Shown here piece after piece: positions 22,219-32,128 of a DNA stretch of 64,000 nucleotides (position 1 is its first letter; each line of letters begins with the position of its first letter). The stretch is from Petrosia ficiformis. Taxonomy: Eukaryota; Porifera; Demospongiae; Haplosclerida; Petrosiidae. The translations under genes were made by a program, and so were the position numbers. Under the pieces are notes generated by a model. That model was not told the DNA's origin. It saw nothing but the letters and a program-made list of their open reading frames with translations, and ran no database searches. Location: NCBI GenBank assembly GCA_947044365.1, contig OX345648.1, positions 5,140,617 to 5,204,616 of the forward strand, given 5' to 3'.

Positions 22219-23464
22219 GATACTGTAGAATTGTTAGTATCAAACTAGTGATAGTATAGAATTAAATAAATAATTATTAATATAATATAATTTATGTATT
22301 ATTTAAATATAAAACTCAACATTGCTCCTAAAATATATAATAGTTTATGTCTTTAGTCAATATCAAACAGCTGATGTTAATACACACTTTTTATATAAGT
22401 AGTAATGATCACATTTACCTGTATTTGTGGTACGTAGAAAGGCTTTTAAAATGTATTCTCTTCTTTGCTATGGAAATGGACAGTTAAACCTGCTGACTCT
22501 CCCACTTATCATTAGACAGCCTATTTCATATAAATAAGAGCACGACCACAAATGTTAGTTTAAAAACTGACCTTTTAGAATAATATGTAATACTCGTTAA
22601 TATTAGAAGGTAATATAATTATATAGAAATACATGTCAATATTACAGGTCATACATGTTAATATTACAAGAATTATTGTGAGAAGCAGTAGTAATAAAAC
22701 TAATAACTTTCCTTTTTAAAAATAGGTTTCCTAATTTGTCAATAATAATTACAACCTCTATTAAATTAAGAACTATAAATATAATTATACCATGCTATGA
22801 TTAAATTGACCAATCAGATTACTTTATATCAGGTGAATAAATCATTTATATACCTACTGGTAAAGCGTATACACCTCCAGGAAATTTTATTCACCTCCCA
22901 TTTTTCACCAGGAATGACTCAATTGATACTATATTGTATTTCATTAAACAAATTATGTTATAGCATGTAAAAATTACTTCACAGTAGTAGCTATCAGGGA
23001 GAAAGGCAAACGTAACTTCCAATACGTTCAAGTTGTGTTCTGTTGTAGTTTGGTAGCTTTTTTGGAGCTGCATCAAGTAAGATCCTAATATAGATCAATC
23101 GATGAGAGAGGTGTAAGCGCCTGAGATCGTGGAGTAACAGGAAGGAGGGGCTCCATGCATATTGCACGTGCTTTTACAACTTGCGGTAGTGATTTATTTA
23201 TGGCAGTTGAATTAGCATTCGTTTAGTTTAATGAGGGTATTAGATAGCACCTGTTAATGTATCAACCCATTAACCATGCACTGTATGATGATAATTATAA
23301 ATCAAACAACATTTATAAATTAAAGAAAGTATAATAGTAAATTATATGAGATAATAATTACAGTTACTTCTTCTAATTAAAGGGAATATTCATATCATTA
23401 CAATAATTATTATACTTTATTAGTGTTCTAATTAATAGAGTTTTTGTACAATGTGTTAGCTAGA
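22219..23464. other. Intergenic T9-T10
   Basis: It contains the T9 5' UTR intron, the conserved upstream block, and a right-truncated copy of the TTGACCAATCAGATT element (22,806 to about 23,225). AATAAA for T10 lies at 23,416-23,421. No gene seen. Confidence 0.5.
22806..23225. mobile_element. Inverted-repeat element TTGACCAATCAGATT, copy 3 (truncated)
   Basis: The left end TTGACCAATCAGATT is intact and the interior matches copies 1 and 2 with small changes. The right inverted repeat is absent. Sequence resumes as ordinary array spacer at GGGTATTAGATAGCACCTG. Confidence 0.5.
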
Positions 23465-24544
23465 TTATAATAACCATGGTTTAGTCTTAGAGTTTACATT
23501 AACACTCACTTTAAAATAAAGTGTATCGTTCATAAGATACTGGGTATTAGTAGAGGAGTTGTGATCAAGATCAGTATGAGGAATAAACTGAGGAAGTCCC
23601 CATGATTTATAGTCTTCTTCCTCTTTTCTGTTCTTATGGCATTCTGGTGTTTCGTGATTGAAATGAATAACTTGTTTATAATGATTCTTATCTTCCAGTT
23701 GGTTTAGTAACTCCACAGTGACCTCTCCCTGGAATGGCCACTCCAGTATGTCATCATATTCTCCTGGCATAGAATTAACAGAACAAGAGATATGAGTATC
23801 TTTGCCACTACCACTCCCATTGGCATGTAGTTTAATACGAAGTTTATATTCACCAGCTGAAGTATTAAACCCAGAACTGTACCACTCATCTTGTAGTCTT
23901 TTATGTTTTGAAAATTCAGTTAGTTTTATAGAAACAGGATGTGACTTGTCTGTGATCTTCTCTACTGCCTTTTTAAGATGTATTTTGGTATTGTTTTCCT
24001 CGTGTTTATCGATATCTTCTCTTGTGATCTTTTCTTGACATCCTACATAATAATATGGACATTTGACAATTTCTTTTGGACATGTTTGACGATGTAGTTC
24101 CATATTACAACGTTTGATATTCTGCTGACAGCCCTCATTGTTACAAGGCAATATTGCATCAGGACACACCTCTTGATGTCTACCTGTAATGAAATCGTAT
24201 TTTCCAACGACATGGCAATAAACACATTTGTAATATTGTTGTACACACTGATCTTTGATATGACTTTCCAGCTGGTGTCCCTGCATCTTTTGTTTACGCT
24301 TGTCAGAAGTTACCACTTGGTTAGGACATTTTCGAATGTGTGTGTCAATAAGACAGTTAGGACAAGTATATCCGGAAGACCTGTTTCTACGAGATTCTAG
24401 ACAATTTCGACAAAAGATTTTGCCACAGCAGTTTGCTTGATGAGCATCACGAGCTAAGAGATGACATTGGAGACAAATATATTCATCAGCTGGTGTTCCA
24501 TTCACTAGTTGATAATCATATCCTTCATTTATCCTCAGTGACAT
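23465..24544 (-). CDS. TRAF-like protein T10, first TRAF finger deleted
   Basis: This 359-residue protein has its RING-like finger complete to CPNC (residue 64). The next residue is in the middle of the following finger (LIDTHIRKC). About 40 residues are lost in frame, including SPL..KYFKDTR and the first TRAF finger cysteines. In the next finger two cysteines are replaced (TSDKRKQK for TCDKCKQ), so that finger probably cannot bind zinc. The remaining fingers and the MATH domain are intact. It looks like a gene losing its zinc-finger region. The 5' UTR intron is longer here, with the acceptor 4 nt before the ATG and a probable donor at about 24,926. Confidence 0.88.
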   Translation of the reverse strand: MSLRINEGYDYQLVNGTPADEYICLQCHLLARDAHQANCCGKIFCRNCLESRRNRSSGYTCPNCLIDTHIRKCPNQVVTSDKRKQKMQGHQLESHIKDQCVQQYYKCVYCHVVGKYDFITGRHQEVCPDAILPCNNEGCQQNIKRCNMELHRQTCPKEIVKCPYYYVGCQEKITREDIDKHEENNTKIHLKKAVEKITDKSHPVSIKLTEFSKHKRLQDEWYSSGFNTSAGEYKLRIKLHANGSGSGKDTHISCSVNSMPGEYDDILEWPFQGEVTVELLNQLEDKNHYKQVIHFNHETPECHKNRKEEEDYKSWGLPQFIPHTDLDHNSSTNTQYLMNDTLYFKVSVNVNSKTKPWLL

Positions 24545-24674
24545 GATACTGTAGAATACTATTAAGTTGGTAATATCAAATGTAATTGATGTTTAAATTA
24601 CATGTGTGATTATTATTTAAAACTAATATTTTGCATGTAATTAAGACATAAGAATTTATATACTGTAAGCAGAG

Positions 24675-24830
24675 ATTTTGATGCAATTTGAAGCATGAGC
24701 CAAATTGCCTCAGCAATGGTTAGCATGTATGCTCATGGGAATACATCTTGACCCAATTAACAAAGAGTTAATGCTGTTAGTGACAATATAACTATAAGTT
24801 ACTGTGCCATCTGACCCAAAGAGAACAAGT
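24675..24830. repeat. Dispersed repeat pair, copy 1
   Basis: It shares a diverged 150-bp sequence with 49,766-49,920, including GGGAATACATCTTGA and CAATTAACAAA.AGTTAAT. It has no coding capacity and no clear termini. Confidence 0.55.
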
Positions 24831-25229
24831 CATTTAACATTTGATTGTAAATGGGTGTTTATGAAATAATGACCATCTATTTTATAAATTATACTTTATC
24901 AATATTATACAAGATAATATATTTACCTGTAATATGATTGAAGGCTGTTCTTTCTCTTGGATACTAAATTTTGCTTAGACAATCAGTGTTTTGATTGTAA
25001 CCAATCAGATTTACTATATATCTATGGCATTCCCAAGTAATTATATATTATAAATGGACATAATTATAGTGTATATGGTTTTCTCACTCTACAACATCTT
25101 GTGAACTGTTAGTATCACTCTCTGCAATGTTGTTTGTTTGTTTTGTCAAAGTTCTCATTTTTAAAGAATATATATCAACTGCATTGATTCTTATTTTCTT
25201 ATAATAACAAGTGTATATAGAGAAAAAAA

Positions 25230-25670
25230 CATCCCTATGATTGCTTTACAAATTTAAGTGAAGATAAAAGTATCCTTATGACTGCTTTGTGGTGTCCAGA
25301 ATTCAGTAATCATGGCTGACTTTATCAAGCATGAAAGACAACAGCTTATTATAGTTATTATTTTGATTATCTACTCTCCTGACCTTTCAAAGGACCTTGT
25401 AGAACTTTAGGAATATATTTCAGGCAGAATAGCTAGCTATTAGTTACAGTTTCTACGTAAGCTCAACAGCTTTCTTTCTGCTGGTGTGTAGAGCTTGATC
25501 GCGCGTTCTTTTACGCGCCACGCCCATTAATTGACCGAGCCCCCGGGAATGATGTAACTTCCTTAACTACGTATACAACCCATACTCGCGTAGGTGACAC
25601 AAACATATATATATATATAATATTATATATAAACATACATCGAACCCGTGGGAAAGCAATCATAGGGATG
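25230..25670. mobile_element. TIR element, copy 1
   Basis: The ends CATCCCTATGATTGCTTT (25,230) and AAAGCAATCATAGGGATG (to 25,670) are perfect inverted complements. A related element lies at 55,447-56,066. A 32-codon frame at 25,312-25,410 encodes a short peptide with a hydrophobic core LIIVIILII; the copy at 55,484-55,573 also has one. No transposase is present. The 24 bp at 25,506-25,529 also occur inverted at window position 1. Confidence 0.65.
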
Positions 25671-26022
25671 GCCCTACGGGCCATAATAATTATTATATTA
25701 TATCTTTGGTTTCATGTATTCATATGATATAACTATGGTAACTATGGTAACTTGGATCATTATATTGTATATTAATAATGTCAGTGTCTTTGCTTTCCTT
25801 TAGCTTTAATTTCGTAGATCTTTTATTTCAAATATATATATTTAGAAAACAACTAAAAACATATGGCTACTCAAATATGAAATTATACATAGATGTGTAA
25901 TAACAATAAGAAATGTTATTCTACTATTACATAAGACCTCATTAAGATGATATACATACTACATACTGCATACTACATAGTTAGTGATGATAAATGTATA
26001 AGTTATCAACAAGATAGTCATG

Positions 26023-27213
26023 TTATATAGCTCCAGCTAGCCATGGTTTAGTCTTAGAGTGTACATTAACACTCACTCTGAAGTAAAGTGTATCATTCAT
26101 AAGATACTGGGTATTGGTAGAGGAGTTGAGACCAAGTTTAGTATGAGGAATAAAGTGATACATACCCCATCCTTTAGTGTCTTCTTTCTCCTTTCTCTTC
26201 TTGTATGGTTCTGGTGTTTTATCATTGAACGAAATAGCTATCTTATAGTGATTCTTATCTTCCAGTTGGTTTAATAACTCTACAGTGACCTCTCCCTGGA
26301 ATGGCCACTCCAGTATGTCGTCATATTCTCCTGGCATTAGGTTAACAGAACACGGGATGTGAGAATCCTTGCCATAGGCGTGTAATTTAAAACGAAGTTT
26401 ATATCCACCAGCTGAAGTATAAAACCCAGAACTATACCAATCATCTTGTTTTCCTTTATGTTCTGAAAAGCCACTTACCTTTATTAAAACAGGACATGTC
26501 TCCTTCTTTGTCATCCTATCAACTGCATATTTTAAATGAGATTTTGTTTCATCTTCCTCATGTTGTTTCATATCTTCTCTCTTCATCTTCTTCTCACATC
26601 CTATACCGGAGTATGGACATTTGATGATTTCTTTTGGGCAAGTGTCACGATGCTGTTCCATCTCACAGCGCTTAACTTTCTGCATGCATCTGTTTTTGCA
26701 AGGTAATATTACATCAGGACACACCAGTTGATGTCTACCTGTAATATAATCATATTTCCCAACAAGCTGGCAATGAACACAAGTGAAATCTCTTTTTATG
26801 CATGTATATTTTAAATGTGACGCCTCATGATTCGGATGCATTTGCTGCATGCACTTGCAACATGTCAGCATTTGCTTGGGACAGTTTTGAATATGTGTGT
26901 CAATATCCTTTATATTTCCCTGCCAGGTGCAACCCCTTTCCTTGTTGGTGCAGTAGATTTGAAGACTACGTATGGCACTGTCTGTCCTTGTATCTTTAAA
27001 ATATGCACCAGCGAGTGGCATATGACAGCAAGGACAGCTAAATTGTGAAGTTTTTGCGATTATTGCCAGACAACTTTGACAAAAGATTTTGCCACAGCAG
27101 TTTACTTGACGAGCATCACGAGCTAAGAGATGACATAGGAGACAAATATATTCATCAGGTGGTGTTCCATTTACTAGTTGATAATTGTATCCTTCTAGTA
27201 CAAAATCAGACAT
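26023..27213 (-). CDS. TRAF-like RING/zinc-finger/MATH protein T11 (subtype C)
   Basis: Starting at ATG 27,213 this is a 396-residue protein (MSDFVLEGYNYQLVNG). An upstream in-frame ATG at 27,231 is separated from it by CTCCACAG, a probable acceptor, so it most likely lies in the 5' UTR intron. The RING-like finger reads CLLC ... CCGKIFCQSC ... CPCC. The TRAF fingers are more diverged than in the B copies (CCKCMQQMH, NRCMQKVKRC). The MATH domain follows and ends KPWLAGAI. A minus-strand donor AAAG/GTAAAT at about 27,336 fits a 5' UTR exon. Confidence 0.9.
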   Translation of the reverse strand: MSDFVLEGYNYQLVNGTPPDEYICLLCHLLARDARQVNCCGKIFCQSCLAIIAKTSQFSCPCCHMPLAGAYFKDTRTDSAIRSLQIYCTNKERGCTWQGNIKDIDTHIQNCPKQMLTCCKCMQQMHPNHEASHLKYTCIKRDFTCVHCQLVGKYDYITGRHQLVCPDVILPCKNRCMQKVKRCEMEQHRDTCPKEIIKCPYSGIGCEKKMKREDMKQHEEDETKSHLKYAVDRMTKKETCPVLIKVSGFSEHKGKQDDWYSSGFYTSAGGYKLRFKLHAYGKDSHIPCSVNLMPGEYDDILEWPFQGEVTVELLNQLEDKNHYKIAISFNDKTPEPYKKRKEKEDTKGWGMYHFIPHTKLGLNSSTNTQYLMNDTLYFRVSVNVHSKTKPWLAGAI

Positions 27214-27804
27214 TTTTCTGTGGAGTATCATAGAAGTAATTACAATTTCTATAACCTTAAAATCATGTCTTAGTTCAAATATACATGATTATAGGTATAT
27301 ATGATTGAGATGGTTTAATCATAATAAGATATTTACCTTTAATTATGGTTCGATGTTCTTTAGAAATTTACCGTTGCTGTACTAGTTTACATTGTGAATA
27401 CATTGTGAAATGTTATCACTTATTCATGTTTTCATTGTAATTATCATTAACCAATCAGATTCAGCAGCTATAAATACTGTAGCATACAATTAGGAATGCT
27501 CAGAATGTTGTGTAGGTGTTGGATGGAGTAGTAAACAGGATGTTGTGTATATTACTCATTCACAAACTGTCTGTCATGTTCTGCTAATGCAGTATTGTGT
27601 GTGGTACATGTTCTCAGAACATCTAGTTACAATATGAATTCAAGTATACAGTGAAACCTCTCTATTGAGGACACCCCTGTGTTAAGGACACTTACAAATG
27701 TCCCAAACTGTGCTTTATAATATAAATTCACCCTGAAAATGGGACATCCCAGTAATCAGGACACTTATATTTGTCCCAATGCTGTCCACAATAGAGGGGT
27801 TCCA

Positions 27805-27842
<38 letters not shown>

Positions 27843-28235
27843 TGTATCCTCTCTATTACATCTTGTGAAATATCATTAATCATAGATATGTTTAGTATCA
27901 CCATTGTACACATATTTTATGAATGTAAGTTATTTGTTGAAGTTATTATAGAATCCCCTGTGTATATAGTACTACTGAATACTTGTTTCCCTATATATGT
28001 AGTACTATTGCTTATCATTTATCTGTTTAAGTGTGTGGGTATGTCACTATGCATTTCTCTCAGAGATATCTGTTTGCCTTTCTGTTATTCCTAGCAATAA
28101 CTGTGATTAAAAGATGATTAAAAGTTGTATAAAAATTTATAATTACAAAAAAAATTACCAGTAGAAATTCAAATATGAAAATAGAATGTGGCTCTGCCAC
28201 TCATAATCTCTAATATAGTTAGTAAGATAGTCATG
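27214..28235. other. Intergenic T11-T12
   Basis: It contains the T11 5' UTR intron, a CCAAT box and CTATAAATA close together near 27,450-27,480 (promoter-like, orientation uncertain), a pogo-like MITE (27,649-27,807) and a TA repeat (27,808-27,840). No gene seen. Confidence 0.5.
27649..27807. mobile_element. Pogo/Tc1-like MITE with TA target duplication
   Basis: The 159-bp element has about 24-bp terminal inverted repeats: CAGTGAAACCTCTCTATTGA at the left, and at the right AATAGAGGGGTTCCACTG. TA flanks both ends, fitting Tc1/mariner/pogo insertion. The interior is non-coding (AGGACA... repeats). Confidence 0.8.
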
Positions 28236-29441
28236 TTATATAGCTCCAGCTAGCCATGGTTTAGTCTTAGAGTGTACATTAACGCTCACTCTAAAATAAA
28301 GTGTATCATTCATAAGATACTGGGTATTAGTAGAGGAGTTGAGACCAAGATCAGTGTGAGGAATAAACAAAGGAATGCCATATCTATTTCCATCTTGCTT
28401 AGTTTTTCTACCTCCAAATTTTTCCTCTGTTGTTGCGTCAAATATTATCTCTGCACTTCGATGATTCTTATCTTCTTGCTGATTCAGCAACTCAACTGTG
28501 AACTTCCCCTTGAATGGCCACTCCAGCATCTCATCATTTTCTCCTGGCATTATGTTGATGAAACAAGAGATATGAGTACCTTTAGCTTCTCTATAACCAT
28601 TTGCATCGACATTAAGACGAATCTTATATCCACCAGCTGAAGTATAAAACCCAGGGCTTTTCCACTCATCTTGTTGTCTTTTATGGTTTGAAAATTTAGT
28701 CAGCTTTATCGAAACAGGATGTGACTTGTCTTTAATCTTCTCTACTGCCTTTTTAAGATGTATTTTAGTATTGTTTTCCTCGTGTTGATCAATATCTTCT
28801 CTCTTCATCTCAGTATGACATCCTATGTCATAATATGGACATTTGACGATTCCTTTTGGACATGTTTGATGATGTAGTTCTATATCACAACGTTTGATAT
28901 TCTGCTGACAGCCTTCATTCGTACAAGGCAATACTACATCAGGACACACCTCTTGATGTCTACTTGTAATGAAATTGTATTCTCCAACGATTTGGCAATG
29001 AACACATTTGTAATATCGTTGTACACACTTATCTTTGACATGACTTTCCAGCTGGTCTCTCTGCATAATTTGTTTACACTTGTCACAAGTTACCACTTGG
29101 TTAGAACATTTTGGAATGTGTGTGTCAATATCCTTTATATTACCCTGCCAGGTGCAACCCTTTTCCTTGTTGGTACAGTAGACTTGAAGATGACGTATGT
29201 CATAATCTGTCTTTGTATCTTTAAAATATTTACCAGCAAGAGGACTATAACAGTTAGGACAAGTGTATCCAGAAGACCTGTTTCTACGAGATTCTAAACA
29301 ATTTCGACAAAAGATTCTACCACAGCAGTTTGCTTGATAAGCATCACGAGCTAAGAGATGACATAGGAGACAAATACATTCATCAGGTGGTGTTCCATTT
29401 ACTAGTTGATAATCATATCCTTCATTTATCCTCAGTGACAT
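28236..29441 (-). CDS. TRAF-like protein T12 (B/C mosaic)
   Basis: This 401-residue protein has a B-type start, RING-like finger (24-64) and TRAF fingers (MSLRINEGYDYQLVNG, CCGRIFCRNC, CQIVGEYNFIT). The C-terminus KPWLAGAI and the 3' flank are C-type, as in T11 and T13. The middle of the MATH domain is the most diverged in the array (WPFKGKFTVELLNQQED, then EIIFDATTEEKFGGRKTK). The 5' UTR intron runs from about 29,446 to the donor at 29,635. Confidence 0.9.
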   Translation of the reverse strand: MSLRINEGYDYQLVNGTPPDECICLLCHLLARDAYQANCCGRIFCRNCLESRRNRSSGYTCPNCYSPLAGKYFKDTKTDYDIRHLQVYCTNKEKGCTWQGNIKDIDTHIPKCSNQVVTCDKCKQIMQRDQLESHVKDKCVQRYYKCVHCQIVGEYNFITSRHQEVCPDVVLPCTNEGCQQNIKRCDIELHHQTCPKGIVKCPYYDIGCHTEMKREDIDQHEENNTKIHLKKAVEKIKDKSHPVSIKLTKFSNHKRQQDEWKSPGFYTSAGGYKIRLNVDANGYREAKGTHISCFINIMPGENDEMLEWPFKGKFTVELLNQQEDKNHRSAEIIFDATTEEKFGGRKTKQDGNRYGIPLFIPHTDLGLNSSTNTQYLMNDTLYFRVSVNVHSKTKPWLAGAI

Positions 29442-30026
29442 GATACTGTAGAATTGTTAGTATCAAACTAATGATAATATGTATATATATATATGTTTAT
29501 ATGTAACATATAATATATGTATTATTTACATATAAACTTGACATTGCTCTTAAATTAAAATCTTTAGTCAATATCAAAACAACTGATGTTAAACACACAC
29601 ACATATTTTATATAAGTAGAAATGATCATATATACCTGTATTTGTGGTAAAAAGGCTTTAAAGACCTTTTTTTCTTTGCTGTGTGGAAATGGACAGTTAA
29701 ACTTGCTGGCTCTCCCACTTGTTATGATTAGCAAATATAATTATTATTAGAGCGTGTTATGTTAGTTTAAAAACTTGCCTTTTAGAATAGTATGCAATAT
29801 TATAATATAATATAATTACATGTAATACTTGTTAATATTATAAGAAATATTGTGAGAAACAGTAATAATAAAACTAATAACTTTCCTTTTTAAAAATAAA
29901 TTTCCTAATTTGTTAATAGAATTGACAACCTTATTAATCTAAATATAATTAAGAATTACTATATACATACTACATAGTTAGTGATGATAAACTATAATTG
30001 TATAAGTTATCAACAAGATAGTCATG
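29442..30026. other. Intergenic T12-T13
   Basis: It contains the T12 5' UTR intron with a short TA tract, a diverged copy of the conserved upstream block (CTTGCCTTTTAGAATAG), and C-type 3' flank of T13. No gene seen. Confidence 0.5.
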
Positions 30027-31517
30027 TTACATAGCTCCAGCTAGCCATGGTTTAGTCTTAGAGTGTACATTAACACTCACTCTGAAGTAAAGTGTATCAT
30101 TCATAAGATACTGGGTATTAGTAGAGGAGTTGAGACCAAGATCAGTATGAGGAATGAATTGAAGCTTGCCCCATCCTTGACTATTCTCTTCCAACTTTCT
30201 ATTTTTACATTCATCTTTTGTTTGCTCATTGAAAAGAATGAGTCCCTTTTGATGATTCTTATCTTCCAGTTGGTTTAGTAACTCCACAGTGACCTCACCC
30301 TGGAATGGCCACTCCAGTGTGTCATCATATTCTCCTGGCATTAAAATAACAAAGCAAGAGACATGAGTACCTTCACCATCTCCCCTACCATTAGCGTATA
30401 CATTAAGACATAACTTATATCCGCCAATTGAAGTATAAAATCCAGAACTTAGCCAATTGTCATTGAGTGTTATAAATTTAGAGAACTCGTTAAACTTTAT
30501 TAAAATAGAATCGGATTTTTGTTCCAACTTGATAATTCTTTTTACTGCTTGCTGAAGATGTACTTGAGTATTATTTTCCTCGTGTTCTTCGATGTCTTCT
30601 CTTTTTATCTGTTTCCTACAGCCTATTTCATAGTATGGACATTTTACTATTTTTTTTGGACATAATAGTTGATGTGATTCCAAATCACAGCGCTTGACCT
30701 TTTGTGAACACCCCCTATTGGGACAAGACAGGGGTAGATTAGGACAAATTTGATAATGACCTGGGCTGGTAAGGAAATCATAGATTCCATCAGATTTACA
30801 ATGAGGACAAAAGTAGTCTCTTTTACAACAAACTTTCATATGTCGATCAGCTTCTTCTCTTTTCATCACAATTTGGCATCCTCTATGGTAATATGAACAA
30901 TGAACAATCTTCTTAGGACATGTTGTGTGATGATGTTTCATTTCACATCGCTTGACTCTAAATGGACATCCAGTATTAGAACAAGCAAGAAGAAGATTGG
31001 GACAAACCTCAAGATGTCTACCTGACATATTATCATACACTCCTATAACATTACAGTAAGGACAAGGATAGTCTCTTTTGAGGCACTCATTTTTGAGGTG
31101 ATGTGCTAGCTGGTGTTGCTGTAATTTATTTTTGCACTTGTCACATGTGATCTCTTGATTAGGACACTTCTGAATATGTGTTTCAATATGCATTACTTCT
31201 CCCTCCCAACTGCATCCATTATCTTTGTTTGTACAGTAGACTTGAAGCTGACATATTGCCCTATCTGTTCTCGTATCTTTAAAATGCTTACCCTCAAAAT
31301 ATTGACGGCAGTTGGGACATTTGAAAGTCAGAGATGATTTTTTATATCTATCTAGACAACTCTCACATAATATTCTTCCGCAGCACTCAGTCTGGCGAGC
31401 ATCGCGGGCTAGTAGTCGACACAAGACACACATGCAGTCATCCGGTGGTTCCCCATTCACTAATTCATAATCAAATCCTTCTATTATAGTCTCAATCTCA
31501 TCATAATCTTCATCCAT
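30027..31517 (-). CDS. TRAF-like protein T13, expanded zinc fingers (subtype C)
   Basis: This 496-residue protein is the longest and the outermost 5' member of the array. The RING-like finger at 28-70 (CVLC ... CCGRILCESC ... CPNC) again lacks the His ligand. TRAF-type fingers extend from about 90 to 335, about 100 residues more than T3. The extra block starting near CSYYHRGCQ repeats the pattern CPHC ... CPNRGC ... CPKKIVKCPYYEIGC and looks like an internal duplication. The MATH domain follows at about 345-496, ending KPWLAGAM. A possible acceptor (TTTTAG) lies just upstream of the ATG. Its greater divergence in the fingers suggests it is older than the B copies. Confidence 0.9.
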   Translation of the reverse strand: MDEDYDEIETIIEGFDYELVNGEPPDDCMCVLCRLLARDARQTECCGRILCESCLDRYKKSSLTFKCPNCRQYFEGKHFKDTRTDRAICQLQVYCTNKDNGCSWEGEVMHIETHIQKCPNQEITCDKCKNKLQQHQLAHHLKNECLKRDYPCPYCNVIGVYDNMSGRHLEVCPNLLLACSNTGCPFRVKRCEMKHHHTTCPKKIVHCSYYHRGCQIVMKREEADRHMKVCCKRDYFCPHCKSDGIYDFLTSPGHYQICPNLPLSCPNRGCSQKVKRCDLESHQLLCPKKIVKCPYYEIGCRKQIKREDIEEHEENNTQVHLQQAVKRIIKLEQKSDSILIKFNEFSKFITLNDNWLSSGFYTSIGGYKLCLNVYANGRGDGEGTHVSCFVILMPGEYDDTLEWPFQGEVTVELLNQLEDKNHQKGLILFNEQTKDECKNRKLEENSQGWGKLQFIPHTDLGLNSSTNTQYLMNDTLYFRVSVNVHSKTKPWLAGAM

Positions 31518-32128
31518 TGCAGACCTAAAACGTATTAATGATAATAAATTACTTACATTAACCTCTAATCAACAAACTATAATAGTGAGTAGTACAAGTT
31601 TTCTGTAAGCTAGCTGTGTGACATATATTGCCCATCTCAAAAGTAAGGGCCACCCGTGACAAGTCTTTTCCAGCGGGTGCCCCAATAACTTAGTTTATAG
31701 AGCAATGGCCTACAAGTCCAAAGTCATGGATTTGAGTCTTATGCATTTCTAAGAGTATTTTCTCTCCAAATCATTATCTTACCTTGTTTGTACTATAAGA
31801 TCAAACTCTCTCCTTGAAGGCCTCTTTTTAGTTCAATGGGTGTGTGAACCTTGTAGATCTGTGTATTGATAATCCTTTGTCATGAATACATTATAATGGT
31901 ATATAATATTCATAATTGTAAAAGTAATGTATTCAAAGGTGTACTGATAATTACATTAATAGATAGAAGGGTTGCTATAGTGCACTAGTGACCACTAAGT
32001 ATTTATTAATATTGTTCTCAGTACAACTTAGGCATGTTCTTAACTGAAATATAACTTTACAGTACAAATTTAGTTGTTGCTCATAATTATAACTGCCTGT
32101 TTTCTTTACACATGCACACATCCAATAG
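31518..32128. other. Divergent spacer T13 / importin tail
   Basis: It holds a degenerate tRNA-like sequence (31,675-31,745) and AT-rich DNA. I looked for upstream importin exons on the plus strand and found none. Confidence 0.5.
31675..31745 (+). repeat. tRNA-derived SINE-like fossil
   Basis: The order of elements is that of a tRNA gene: a box-A-like CTTAGTTTATAGAGCA, a central CCTACAAGTCC anticodon-arm-like stretch, and a box-B-like GGATTTGAGTC. Mismatches in both boxes and no clean acceptor stem argue against a functional tRNA. Confidence 0.5.

Larger units (their letters stand above)
24545..26022. other. Intergenic T10-T11 with transposon-like elements
   Basis: A dispersed repeat lies at about 24,675-24,830 and a terminal-inverted-repeat element at 25,230-25,670 (both listed separately). 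About 25,900-26,020 begins the C-subtype 3' flank shared with T12 and T13 (AAGATAGTCATGTTAYATAG). No gene seen. Confidence 0.5.

Noticed and set aside
27214..27231. Upstream ATG giving T11 six more residues
   Set aside because: A CTCCACAG acceptor lies between the two ATGs, and the downstream Met aligns with the start of the other copies.
27450..27480. Firm promoter call from CCAAT plus CTATAAATA upstream of T11
   Set aside because: The elements read on the plus strand while T11 is on the minus strand, and the same CCAAT sequence belongs to a dispersed repeat.
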